Shown piece after piece: positions 49,189 to 59,233 of a stretch of DNA of 64,000 nucleotides. Position 1 is the stretch's first letter; each line of letters starts with the position of its first letter. Location of the stretch: contig JAGTXZ010000021.1 of NCBI GenBank assembly GCA_018398575.1, forward strand, positions 1,612,001-1,676,000, given 5' to 3'. The notes below the pieces were generated by a model. The model was not told the DNA's origin, did no database searches, and saw only the letters and a program-made list of their open reading frames with translations. Both the position numbers and the translations under genes were made by a program. This stretch comes from Ampelomyces quisqualis (taxonomy: Eukaryota > Ascomycota > Dothideomycetes > Pleosporales > Phaeosphaeriaceae).

Positions 49189-49589
49189 CTAAAGTGTATT
49201 GCTTTTACTAATTCTATTAGTAGCTGTTTTAAAGTTTACTAGTATGCGTGTTATTACTCTAAGGTATAACTACTTAGCAAGTACTAGCTAAAGCCTTTTA
49301 AGGTTCTTAAAGTCTATAACTACATTATTGTCTTGTAAATTACTGCTGCTACCTTATAGAGCCTAATTAAGTATAATTTCTTGCTCTAGCTACTTGTTAA
49401 TATAAGTAGCTAAGGAGCAGGCGCGCTTGCACATATTATAGGTTAAATTCTACCTAGTCTTAATATCTTAAATTACACAAAGTTAATTTTCTAGCAGTAT
49501 ATTAGATTGTACCTTTAAGAATTGCTTAAAACGTTAGAAGGACAAATTAATAGCAATACAAATTGCCTAGATCTAGAGAAGCTTAGTGC

Positions 49590-51343
49590 GTAATAAAGAA
49601 TTGTAATAAAGGGTGTAATATACCTTTTGCAAGAAGTTAGGCACTAATATGCTATTATTAATCTAGTAAACGTAATAGCGTTACAGCTGCTAAGCCCCTT
49701 TAATCTTAGGTAAGGCTATTAGCCTTAGGTAGGCTATTATATCCTGCACTACTAGGGTAATAATATAGGCAAGGTATAGTATAGTGTTTTTCTTTGCGTT
49801 CTAAGAAACTCTTTTATTAGCAAGATTGCTTTTTAGGCTTTTACTAAGGGTACTGTTGTTTAAAGCGTTGTTGCAGGTAACTACTAGTAATTGTTTTAAT
49901 GTTTTTGTGTTTTTAAGTACCTGCATAAGATTAGATGCTATAGAAACTCTAGTGTGCTGCCTACGTAAGGGCACAAAATCTAATAGAACTTTTCTTATCT
50001 GATAACTAGTGTTGATATAATAGGCTTTAATAGCTAAAAAGCTTAGGTAGTTAGTAGCAGACTAGGCGTTAAGAGTAATTAAGATTTTTGTTAACTAACT
50101 AAGATTAGAAAGAAGGTTTTTAGTTACCTGCTTGTATTGTTCCTAAAGCATAAGAGTAAACTTGTATTAGCTAGGTATAGTAGTGCTAGGCTAGAAAAAC
50201 TCTATAAAGTAGTAAAATAAAGGTTGCTCTAATATTTAAAAAGACTAGTTCTTATTAAAAAGTACTTGTACAATTTTTAGTTTAAATTGCTAAGTAGTAA
50301 ATAGTTATAGAGGTTGTAGACGTAATAGTGTAACAAATAGGAGTAGCTACCTTATGTAGATAGATTCTGTAACTTCTCTATAACTATTAGACTAAAGGTA
50401 GTTACTAAGGTATTTTATTCTAATATACTTGTTAGTTAGGTGTTAAAGTATGTGCCTATAGTTTAGGCAATATACGTGTAGTTTGCTACTTTTAATATAG
50501 GCTCTTTCTCTAAATTAAGTCTATATAATAGCAGAACGTTTAGCTTTACTCTATTAAAGATTAGAATTATTAGAGTCTTAGGCCTATAACGTATTCTACT
50601 ACTAGGCATCTTATGCAGTATATATAGTAGCATTGTCTTAAATTAGCTGCTTAAGAATAGTAACTATTCTCTTAATTCTAGACTTAAGGATTTAGAGAGC
50701 GTTAAGTATAAATTTATAGAGTATTTTAGGCAGATTAGAGTATAGGTTGTCTAAGAGTAAAGAGAAGTTGCTTAGGTCTATGTATGTAATAAAAAAGTGT
50801 AATAACAAAGTAGTAATATCTTATAAGAAGAGAGTAGTAATTGCAGCAATAATAGAATAGTAAAACTATAGTTTAGTGTTACTTTAAGTAAGAGAGGTAG
50901 GCGTTCTACTAGAGGCGTTATTCCTCTAGTTAGGGGGCAGATAGTAGGGCTAAAGTTTTAGAAATTAAGAAATTAGGTTTTACAGTAGTAGCAAAATTTT
51001 TAGGTCTTAACTATATTAGGCAATAATATACAGTAGATTTAATTATACATGTTACTTAGCGTCTAAACAGCCCTTCTAAGTACTATTAGAGAACTTCTTC
51101 TAAGTGCTATTGCTCTAATCCTTATCTTTTTTATCTTTATATTTATTAGGCAACGTCTTATAGTATGCCTCTATCTCTTTACTAGAATCTTTAACTTCTT
51201 CCTTACATTTAGTCTTATTGCGTCTCTTAACGTACAGCATATTACTATAGAGCTCTAGAAGCTAATTAAATATAGAGAGGAGTGTTAGCTTACACCTCCT
51301 AGCAGACTAGTTAGACTAAGTACGTAATAAAATAACGTAATAA
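49590..51343 (+). repeat. Paired GTAATAA boxes at fixed 13-bp step in E2 (left group)
   Basis: Box pairs begin at 49,590 and 49,603, at 50,786 and 50,799, and at 51,324 and 51,337; the step is 13 bp in every case. A third box follows the first pair at 49,615. Counterparts exist in E1 and E3. The function is unknown. Confidence 0.75.
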
Positions 51344-51703
51344 ACTTACTGCTAATTCTAATTAGTTACTAGAGCCAACTTGTTAGGTATTAGCTTATTG
51401 CAAAATTTAAGCTATTTAGCCTTAGCCTATAGTGTCTTAAAGCTATTCCTCTTAAGGAGGTGTAGTTTACAAGTATACCCCCTTTAGAGTATTTTCTCTA
51501 CAGCCCTACTAGGCCTATAAACGCAAGTATAAGCTTAAGCTAACAATTTTTTTTGCTTTAAGTCTAAAGTTGCTGCAGAGGACTTCTTTATAACAATGTT
51601 GTAGGCGCGCATATTAATTTTAATTTAGATAGCCTCTTATTTTTAATTAACTTAAGCAATAGAGGCTGTTAACTACTTAGCTTTACATGTTAGTAAAAAT
51701 AAC

Positions 51704-52846
51704 GTAATAAAAAGGTGTAATAACTTACTAGATTGCTTCCTATTAAAACGCTTTGCTGCCTAGGCCTTAAGCTTATATTTAAGTTTCTTAGCTTATTACC
51801 TTAGAGACAACGCCTTGTACCTATTGCTTCTCTTAACCTTTTTCTTAAGCTAGTATTTAGCTAATTAGTCTAAGGACTTAGCCTTTGCAATAGTAGCTAG
51901 CTCCCTAGATTACATAGCGCTGCTGCTAAGCTGCCTACTAGAGTTAACTTTAAAATTTATTAGTTAGCCTTACTTTAGCGTATTACTACTACAAGAGTCT
52001 AGGATATAGCTAATCTTATTATCCCTAGAAGCAAAACCCTAGACAAATAAGTATAATTTATAGTAAAGTTCTAAAAATGTTACTATTATAAGCTAGGCCT
52101 ACTCCTCTTCCTTAAAATTTAGCAGAACTCTAATAGGAATAGGTAGTAGAAAGCCCTTAGGCTTGTTAACAACCTTAATTTCCTTAGACTTAACAGATTC
52201 TATAGCGCTAAGTGTAATAAAGTAATGTAATAAAGCGTGTTACTATTACAGGCGTATAGCTTTAGTATTTTATTTTAGCAGCCTACAACTAATAACGCAG
52301 TAAGTTAGTTTATACGCAAGTAGGCTACTAGCGTACTTTCTGCCTACTGCCTGCGCTTACTACCTTTTAGCCTATTTTACATAAACAACTAACAAGTCTA
52401 TAGAAATCTACTCTTTAATTTTAATATATAGCTAGAACAAAAGCTAGCGCAATTCTAGGTAGGCCTGTAAGTTAATATAGTTTTTTATTACGTTCTAGTC
52501 TTCTAGTAGCGCTAGTAGTTTTAAATTAGCTCCTGCAGGAACTTTACGCTAAGACCTAATTTCCTGCGCTAAGCCTGCTTACTGCTTATTTACTAGGCAC
52601 TAAAACAACCTAAATTATTACAATATTAAATCTATAACTCTACAACACTATAACTATAGCTCTATAAAAACGTAAATCTAATGTTAAGAACGCTGTTACT
52701 AGAGGCACTGTAGTTACTAAAGACCTAGCTAGCAAGGCTGCTAGGAAATCTGCTAAGAAAAGCCTAGCTGCAAAAACCTAAAAAGCAGCTCTTAAAAAAA
52801 AAAGGCACCTTAAGCTAGGCAGTAAGTTATTACAATTCTTTATTAC
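51704..52846. repeat. Paired GTAATAA boxes at fixed 13-bp step in E2 (right group)
   Basis: Box pairs begin at 51,704 and 51,717 and at 52,214 and 52,227; an inverted pair (TTATTAC) begins at 52,827 and 52,840. Again exactly 13 bp apart. A further pair near the right end starts at 53,284 and 53,297 (second box GTAATTA). Confidence 0.75.
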
Positions 52847-53918
52847 ACTTATTTACTTACTGCATAAAGCTGTGTTGCTTAGAAAGATCTACTAATACTA
52901 GAAGTCTACTAAGCTCCTTATCTGCAAGCTGCCTTTCTAGTAACTTCTACGCAAAATAGCTTAAGAATGCGTCTAAAGCACTAGTAGTAGTCTTTGCTTC
53001 TAAAAATTAGCTGTTAAAGCAGCTTAAGAGGCTGCTAAGGCCTATATAGTTAGTTTTTTTAAGAGTTTATTTTTTAACTCTCTTTTTTTAACAAAATTCT
53101 AACTAAATATAAATACAAATATAAATGCAATCTACGCAAAAAGAGTTACTATACAGGCAAAGGATGTTAGACTTGCGCTTAGGTACTATTAGAAGTTTAG
53201 CTCTTATTAAGCATTTGCGTAGAAGATCTAGAATCTTTTACTTTTATGTATATTAGAAATAAAGACCTAATTTCCTCTTTATTGTAATAAAAATTTGTAA
53301 TTACTATACTATTTTTAATATCCCTAGCATAGTTTTGCCTCTGTAAAATTTAGCATATTTTTAGAAACTTAATCTTATAAAATTAGTAGTTACATACTTT
53401 AAATTTTATTTAATTGCGCAAAACTTATGCAACCTAACCTTAACCTGCAATTAATTACCTCTAATTTAACCTCTACCTACTTTTAGCGTTAATTAAATAG
53501 GTAGAGGTTAGGTTAGGTATAGAGTCTTACGTAAAGGTATCCTACCTTAACCTAACCCCTACCTATTTACTGCTGTAGTAACAAGGTTAGAGAGAGAGCG
53601 CTTAGAGCGCGCAGGGGATAATATTAAGAAGCAATTAACAGGTTAATTGTTAAGAAAGCAAGTGCAGTTAGTGTGTAGTCTAGGCGCAGTCTAAAAGTAG
53701 GAGAGAAAACTAAAGAAGGATAGTGTTAGTAGTGCAAGAACTAGGACAAAGCTAGCCAAGCGCTAACACAAAATTATAGTAGGCGCATAGACGCACGTAC
53801 ACAGCAGGCAGCTAGGTAATAAGTAGCGCTAGAATAACCTTAGCCTGTCTTTGCAACGCAATTGCTATATTATAACAACGTAGGCCTTTACATTAAGAGG
53901 AGGGTAAGTAAAGAGGTA

Positions 53919-54105
53919 TATAATAGGCTAGGCTTTGCCTAGCCCTTTACCTTCTTAGAAAGAGCTTAGTCTAGCCTTACTACCTCTTTATAGACTAGCA
54001 CGCATAGACAGTATATAAACTCCTTCTGTAACTAGTAGAGAAGCTTAAGAAATATAACTCTTTCTAGTACCTTATTGTTCTATCTTTACAGGCTAGCCTA
54101 TAACA
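53919..54105 (+). repeat. 3' LTR of R
   Basis: 187 bp; the first base pair is TA instead of TG, a G-to-A change. Followed by TSD cttta. Confidence 0.9.
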
Positions 54106-55133
54106 CTTTATTATATTACTTTATTATACTTAGCGCTATAGAATCTGTTAAGTGTAAGGAAATTTAGGTTATTAATAAGCCTAAGGGCTTTCTACTACCT
54201 ATTCCTATTAGAATTCTACTAAATTTTAAGAAAGAGAAGTAGGCCTAGCTTATAATAGTAATATTCTTAGAACTTTACTATAAATTATACTAATTTGTCT
54301 AGAGTTTTACTTCTAGAGATAATAAGATTAGCTATATCCTAGACTCTTGTAGTAGTAATACTCTAAAGTAAGGCTGCCTAATAAATTTCTAAGTTAATTC
54401 TAGTAGGTATCTTAGTAGTAGTACTATATAATCTAGAGAGCTAGCTACTATTATAAAGGCTAAGTTCTTAGACTAATTAGCTAAATACTAGCTTAAAAAG
54501 AAGGTTAAGAAAGGTAATAGGTATAAGGTATTATCTTTAAAGTAATAAGCTAAGAAACTTAAGTATAAGCTTAAGGTCTAGGTAATAAAGCGTTTTAAAG
54601 GTAAATAATCTAGTAAGTTATTATACCTTTTTATTACAATAGTTTTACTTATATATAAAGCTAAGTAGTTAACAGCTTCTATTACTTAAGTTAATTAAAA
54701 ATAAGAGGCTATCTAAATTGAAATTTATATACGCGCCTATAATATTGTTATAAAAGAGTTCTCTGCAGTAACTTTAGACTTAAAGTAAAAAACATTATTA
54801 GCTTAAGATTATACTTACGTTTATAGGCCTAGTAGAGCTGTAGAAGAGATACTCTAAAGAGAGTATACTTATAGGCTACACCTTCTTAAGAGAAATAGCT
54901 TTAAGACACTACAGACTAAGGCTAAATAGCTTATATTTCGTAATAAGCTAACGCCTAATAAGTTAGCTCTTGTTACTAATTAGAATTAGTAGTAAGTTTA
55001 TTACGTTATTTTATTATATACTTATTCTAACTAGTCTACTAGAAGGCATAAGCCTATACTCTTCTCTAAGTTTAATTAGCCTCTAGAGCTCTATAGTAAT
55101 AGGCTATACGTTAAGAAACGTAATAATACTAAA

Positions 55134-55432
55134 TGTATTAACGCAGGTAGGTACAGCTATTAGAATTAAATTAGATATATATTAGAGATATATAGGAGTG
55201 CGTGTTGTATTAGAAATTTTAGATTAGCTATACACCTATAGATTCTATATAGAAGGACAAGAAAAACTTACTCTCTATCTAATGCAATAGGCTTATATTT
55301 ATAGTTAAGGTAGTAACTAAGTTAGAGTAGATTTAGAGTACTTTAGCGCTACTCTTACTATCTCTTGTATAATCTTTTACTAAGCCTTTATAAGGTATTA
55401 GATATAATATATGTTTGTATATATTTATTATA
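55134..55432 (-). mobile_element. Solo LTR of the G family in E1
   Basis: An inverted 299-bp copy of the G LTR with ctaaa at both borders (55,129-55,133 and 55,433-55,437). It has no internal sequence, so it is a product of LTR-LTR recombination. Confidence 0.9.
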
Positions 55433-55990
55433 CTAAATATAAGAAAAAGGTTAAAGATTCTAGTAAAGAGCTAGAGGTATACTATAAGATACTGCCTAAT
55501 AAATATAAAGATAAGAAGAATAAGAATTAGAGTAATAGCACTTAAAAGAAGTTTTCTAATAGTACTTAAGAAGGCTGTTTAGACGCTAAGTAATATGTAT
55601 AATTAAATTTACTATATATTATTACCTAATGTAGTTAAGACTTAAAAATTTTGCTACTACTTTAAAACCTACTTTCTTAACTTCTAAAAGTTTAGCTCTA
55701 CTATCTGCCTCCTAACTAGAGGAATAATACCTCTAGTAGAATAACTACTTCTCTTACTTAAAGTAACACTACACTATAGTATTACTATTCTATTATTACT
55801 ATAATTTACTACTCTTTTTTCCTAAGATATTAACACTTAGTTATTACACCTTTTTATTACACAAATAAACCTAAGTAACTCTCTTTTACTTCTAGACAAC
55901 CTATACCTTAATCTACCTAAAATACTTAATAATTTTATACTTTACGCTTTCTAAATCCTAAAGTCCAGAATTAAGAGAATAGTTTCTATT

Positions 55991-56248
55991 TGTAAGAGGT
56001 AGACTCTAAGAGTAATTACTAGGAAATAAAGACGTAAATTTGTAACCTATCCTAATTGCTACCTAAAAGGTTTTTATAGTCCTAAGGCAGTCTAGTCTAG
56101 AGGGTTTAGGCGCTCTAGTCCAGAACTGTTTTTAGTGTTCTAGCCTAGAGGATTTTTAGCGTTCTAGTTCATAACCTTTTTAGTATTCTAGTTTAGTAAG
56201 CCAAGGTTTTTCTGTAACCAAAGACTAACTAGGCGGCAGGCCGTTACA
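55991..56248 (+). mobile_element. 258-bp solo LTR of a third family (S), lightly mutated
   Basis: It starts tgtaagagg and ends ggccgttaca, with ctatt on both sides (55,986-55,990 and 56,249-56,253). It is absent from E2. Unlike its surroundings it keeps CCA, TCA, CGG and TGG-type sites (gtccagaac, ggcggcagg, gttcataac). It contains three to four degenerate units of about 30 bp with a ttctagtc-like core. The parent family is not in the window. Confidence 0.8.
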
Positions 56249-56253
56249 CTATT

Positions 56254-58700
56254 CTTAAGTAGCTAATTTAAGATAATACTACTATATATACTCTATAGGA
56301 TGCCTAGTAGCAGAATATATTATAGGCCTAAGACTCTAATAATTCTAATTTACAGTAGGATAAAGCTAAATGTTTTGTAATAATATAGACTTAATTTAAA
56401 GAAGAAGCTTATATTAAAAGTAGTAAACTATATATATATTACCTAAACTATAGGCATATACTTTTATACTTAAATAATAAGTGTATAGAAATAAAATACC
56501 TTAGTAACTACTTTTAGTCTAATAGTTATAGAGATATTAAAGAATCTATCTACTTAAGGCAGCCTTTTCTACTTACTACACTATTACGTCTACAGCCTCT
56601 GCAACTTTATACTACCTAGCAATTTAAACTAGAAATTATATAAGTACTTCTTACTAGAAACTAGTTTGTTTAAATATTAGAGTAACTGTTATTTTGCTAC
56701 TTTATAGAGTTTCTCGAGCCTAGTTCTACTATACCTAGCTAATACAAGTTTACTCTTATACTCTAAGAATAATACAAGTAGGTAACTAAAAACCTTCTTT
56801 TTAAGCTTAGTAAGTTAACAAAAATCTTAATTACTCTTAATACCTAGTCTACTACTAACTACCTAAGCGTTTTGGCTATTAAAGCCTATTATATTAACAT
56901 AAGTTAGTAGATAAAAAAGGTTCTTTTAGATTTTATATTCTTACGTAGGCAGTACACTAGAGTTTTTATAGCAAATAATCTTATATAGGTACTTAAAAAC
57001 ACAAAAATATTAAAACAATTACTAGTAGTTACCTGTAACAACGCTTTAAACAATAGAACTCTTAGTAGAAGCCTAGAAAGTAATCTTGCTAATAAGAGGG
57101 TTTCTTAGGACGCAAAGAAAAATACTATCCTATGCCTTACCTATATTATTAACCTAGTAGTGCAGAATATTATAGCCTACCTAAGGCTAATAGCCTTGCC
57201 TAAGATAAAAGAAGCTTAGTAGCTGTAACACTATTACGTTTACTGTATTAATAATAGTATATTATTACTAAACTTATTACTAAAGGTATATTATATTCTT
57301 TATTACAATTCTCTATTTTGTACTAAGCTTTTCTAGACCTAAGCAATTTGTATTGCTATTACTTTGTTCTCTTAACGTTTTAAACAATTTCTAAAGGTAT
57401 AATCTAATATACTACTAAAAAATTAACTCTATGTAATCTAAGATGTTAAGACTAGGTAGAATTTAACCTATAATATGTGTAAGCACGCCTACTCTCTAGC
57501 TACTTATATCAATAAGTAGCTAGAGTAAGAGATTACACTTAATTAGGTTCTATAAGATAGTAGTAGTAATTTATAAGGTAATAACGCAGTTATAGACTTT
57601 AAGAATCTTAAAAGGCTTTAGCTAGTACCTGCTAAGTAGTTACACCTTAGAGTAATAATACGTATACTAGTAAACTTTAAAACAGCTACTAATACAATTA
57701 GTAAAAGTAATATACCTTAGGCTCTATATATCTAGTTAATGTACAACAGACTTTTTAACTTTTTAGATTAAATAATAACTAAGCTATCTAACAAGGAGAA
57801 TAAGACTAGCTATTGCAAAAAGTAGCTAGCTATAGTAAAGATAGTAGTAGAGAAAGGTAAGAAGAAGTTGTTAAAGTATTATTTACGTATAGATAAGGAA
57901 TAAGAATATCTTTTTAACGTTATAACTATCTTTAATCTATTCTAGAAGCTTACTATATATAAGGTAAAGACTATATTTATTATATAGGTGTTTTACAGCG
58001 CACTACTAATAATACCTAGAGAAATATATATAGACTAGACTTTAAACGTATATACTAGTGTTAGTTCTTTAATTATATTAATTAATACAAAAATAAATCT
58101 ATAGTAATAAATAGAGACTACACTCTAGTTTATTCTTTGCAACTATAGCGTTTACTTAAATACTAGTAGTTTAGAAGGCCTTCTTTTTAAATAATATAGT
58201 CTAGTAGGTTAAGTGCTAATCTCTCTTATAAAACTAACATAAGTATTAGACTACTCTATGTAAAAGCTTTCTACTACCTTAGCACTTCTTTAACTAGTAA
58301 AGAAGATTATAAAAATTTATTAAATATACTTGTCTAGGAATAGGCTAACGTAGAAACGTACCTATGCCTAGCCTAGGTAGCTAAAGACGTACTAGCTATA
58401 TAGCTTGTAGAAGTTAGGGTTAAGCACTTATTTAATACTATAAAAGACATCCTAGAAGATTAATACTATAGGCTTAGAGCAGAAACAATCTAGAGGACTA
58501 TAGTTGTTAAATACGCAATTACTAAGAAGAACGTATAACTAAACTATTCTATACTATAATTACTAACTATAGAATTCTAATATAGCGCTAAGAGTGTCTA
58601 AGATCTACTTAAGCTTCTAGGTTCTATTAATTTTACTAGTCTAACTAGCTCTAGAATCTAACGTTTTAAGGATTAGACAAGTAATAAGAAGTAGGAGAGT
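56254..58700 (+). pseudogene. E1 hAT transposase remnant
   Basis: The C-terminal motif is at about 58,360-58,510 (VAKDVLAI, then VRVKHLFNTIKDIL and LRAETI), aligned with the E2 copy. In E2 one residue before LFN is Arg, here His, a G-to-A effect. Upstream sequence to 56,254 is co-linear with the E2 counterpart. It is heavily interrupted by TAG/TAA. Confidence 0.7.
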
Positions 58701-59233
58701 AATAGAAAAAGTAATATTAGGGAATCTGTAACCCTAGAGTATAGTGTACTACTCTAGACTTCTTAGTATAAGTAGCGCCTATAGAGAAAGAGATTAAGGC
58801 CTTCTTATTTCTTAGACTAGTAAGCGTAATAAAGAAATGTAATAAAGAGTAGCTCTTAACTAGCTAAAACAAGTAAAGTAAAAAACTATAAAAATAACTA
58901 TAATAAGCAGGTTATAAAGCTAATTAAATAACTATAAGTTTAAACTATAGGTGCCTAAATCTAGTTTCTATAATAACCTTTAGGATATATACTAAAATAA
59001 ACTTATTTCTTTTGCTCTACTTTACTTCCAAGTAATATACTTATTATAGGCGTTAGATTAGAAGCGCTATACAAGTATAACTCTATAGTAGGTACTCTAA
59101 CTAAACTAACAACCTAACCTTAACCTCCTAAGCTATATACCTTAACCTAAACCCTATACTAGGCTCTATATAACCTAAACTCTACTCTACCCCTCTTAGG
59201 TTATACTCTAACCTAACTACTACCTATAGAAGG

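Larger units (their letters stand above)
41100..50680 (-). pseudogene. E2 hAT transposase remnant, split by G2
   Basis: On the minus strand at about 41,460-41,280 the frame reads LAxVAKDILAI, then EVRVKRLFNTTRDVL and RLRAETI. This matches the C-terminal hAT dimerisation region of fungal transposases (conserved RLFN...RD...R..L.PETI). Stops are TAG/TAA at likely Gln/Trp positions. The N-terminal part continues beyond G2 at 49,194-50,680. The catalytic residues were not located with certainty. Confidence 0.7.
40541..53577 (-). mobile_element. E2: second hAT copy, inserted in R and split by G2
   Basis: It lies in reverse relative to E1. The tips are tacgctagtaaataggt at 40,541 and, inverted at the right end, tacagcagtaaataggt at 53,577. 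The flanking 8-mers are ataataag (40,533-40,540) and gtaacaag (53,578-53,585), differing only by G/A and C/T as expected if RIP hit after insertion; both fit nTnnnnAn. Without G2 the copy is about 5.9 kb and probably full length, which makes it the best reference for the family. Confidence 0.87.
34520..54105 (+). mobile_element. R: Ty3/gypsy chromovirus inserted in E1 and split by E2
   Basis: Identical-length LTRs of 187 bp (34,520-34,706 and 53,919-54,105; TGTAATAGGC...CTATAACA) are flanked by cttta on both sides (34,515-34,519 and 54,106-54,110). Without E2 the element is about 6.5 kb. A purine-rich tract (aagaggagggtaag) precedes the 3' LTR at about 53,895, and the LTR has a tatataaa box (about 34,613). 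The internal parts are 34,707-40,540 and 53,578-53,918. Confidence 0.9.
32889..59233 (+). mobile_element. E1: hAT-family DNA transposon, split by later insertions (about 5.9 kb of own sequence)
   Basis: The element's own segments are 32,889-33,938, 34,221-34,519, 54,106-55,133, 55,433-55,990 and 56,249-59,233. They join without loss when checked against E2, and both copies come to about 5.9 kb. The left tip reads tatagtagtaaataggt after atttaaag (fits the hAT TSD form nTnnnnAn). The right tip is missing because G3 begins at 59,234. Subterminal GGTTAGGTTA-type repeats are dense at both ends, as in other hATs. The C-terminal hAT dimerisation motif is readable (see transposase entry). An upstream coding-like region (54,200-55,600) yields Lys-rich peptide fragments that I cannot assign; it may be a second protein or the N-terminus. 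Confidence 0.85.

Noticed and set aside
49590..52846. GTAATAA pairs as introns or CRISPR-like repeats
   Set aside because: No matching acceptor or frame continuity for introns. Units are only 20 bp, dispersed over kilobases and in both orientations, unlike a CRISPR array.
32901..53565. Telomere-like repeats (ggttaggtta, taacctaacc)
   Set aside because: They are interrupted, are not a TTAGGG tandem array, and recur at the ends of every hAT copy, so they are subterminal element repeats.
32889..53577. One 20.7 kb transposon with 1.6 kb inverted repeats (32,889-34,510 against 52,230-53,577)
   Set aside because: The inverted relationship arises because E1 and E2 are two copies of the same hAT in opposite orientation. 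The junctions of R (TSD cttta) and E2 (8-bp TSD) explain the layout fully.
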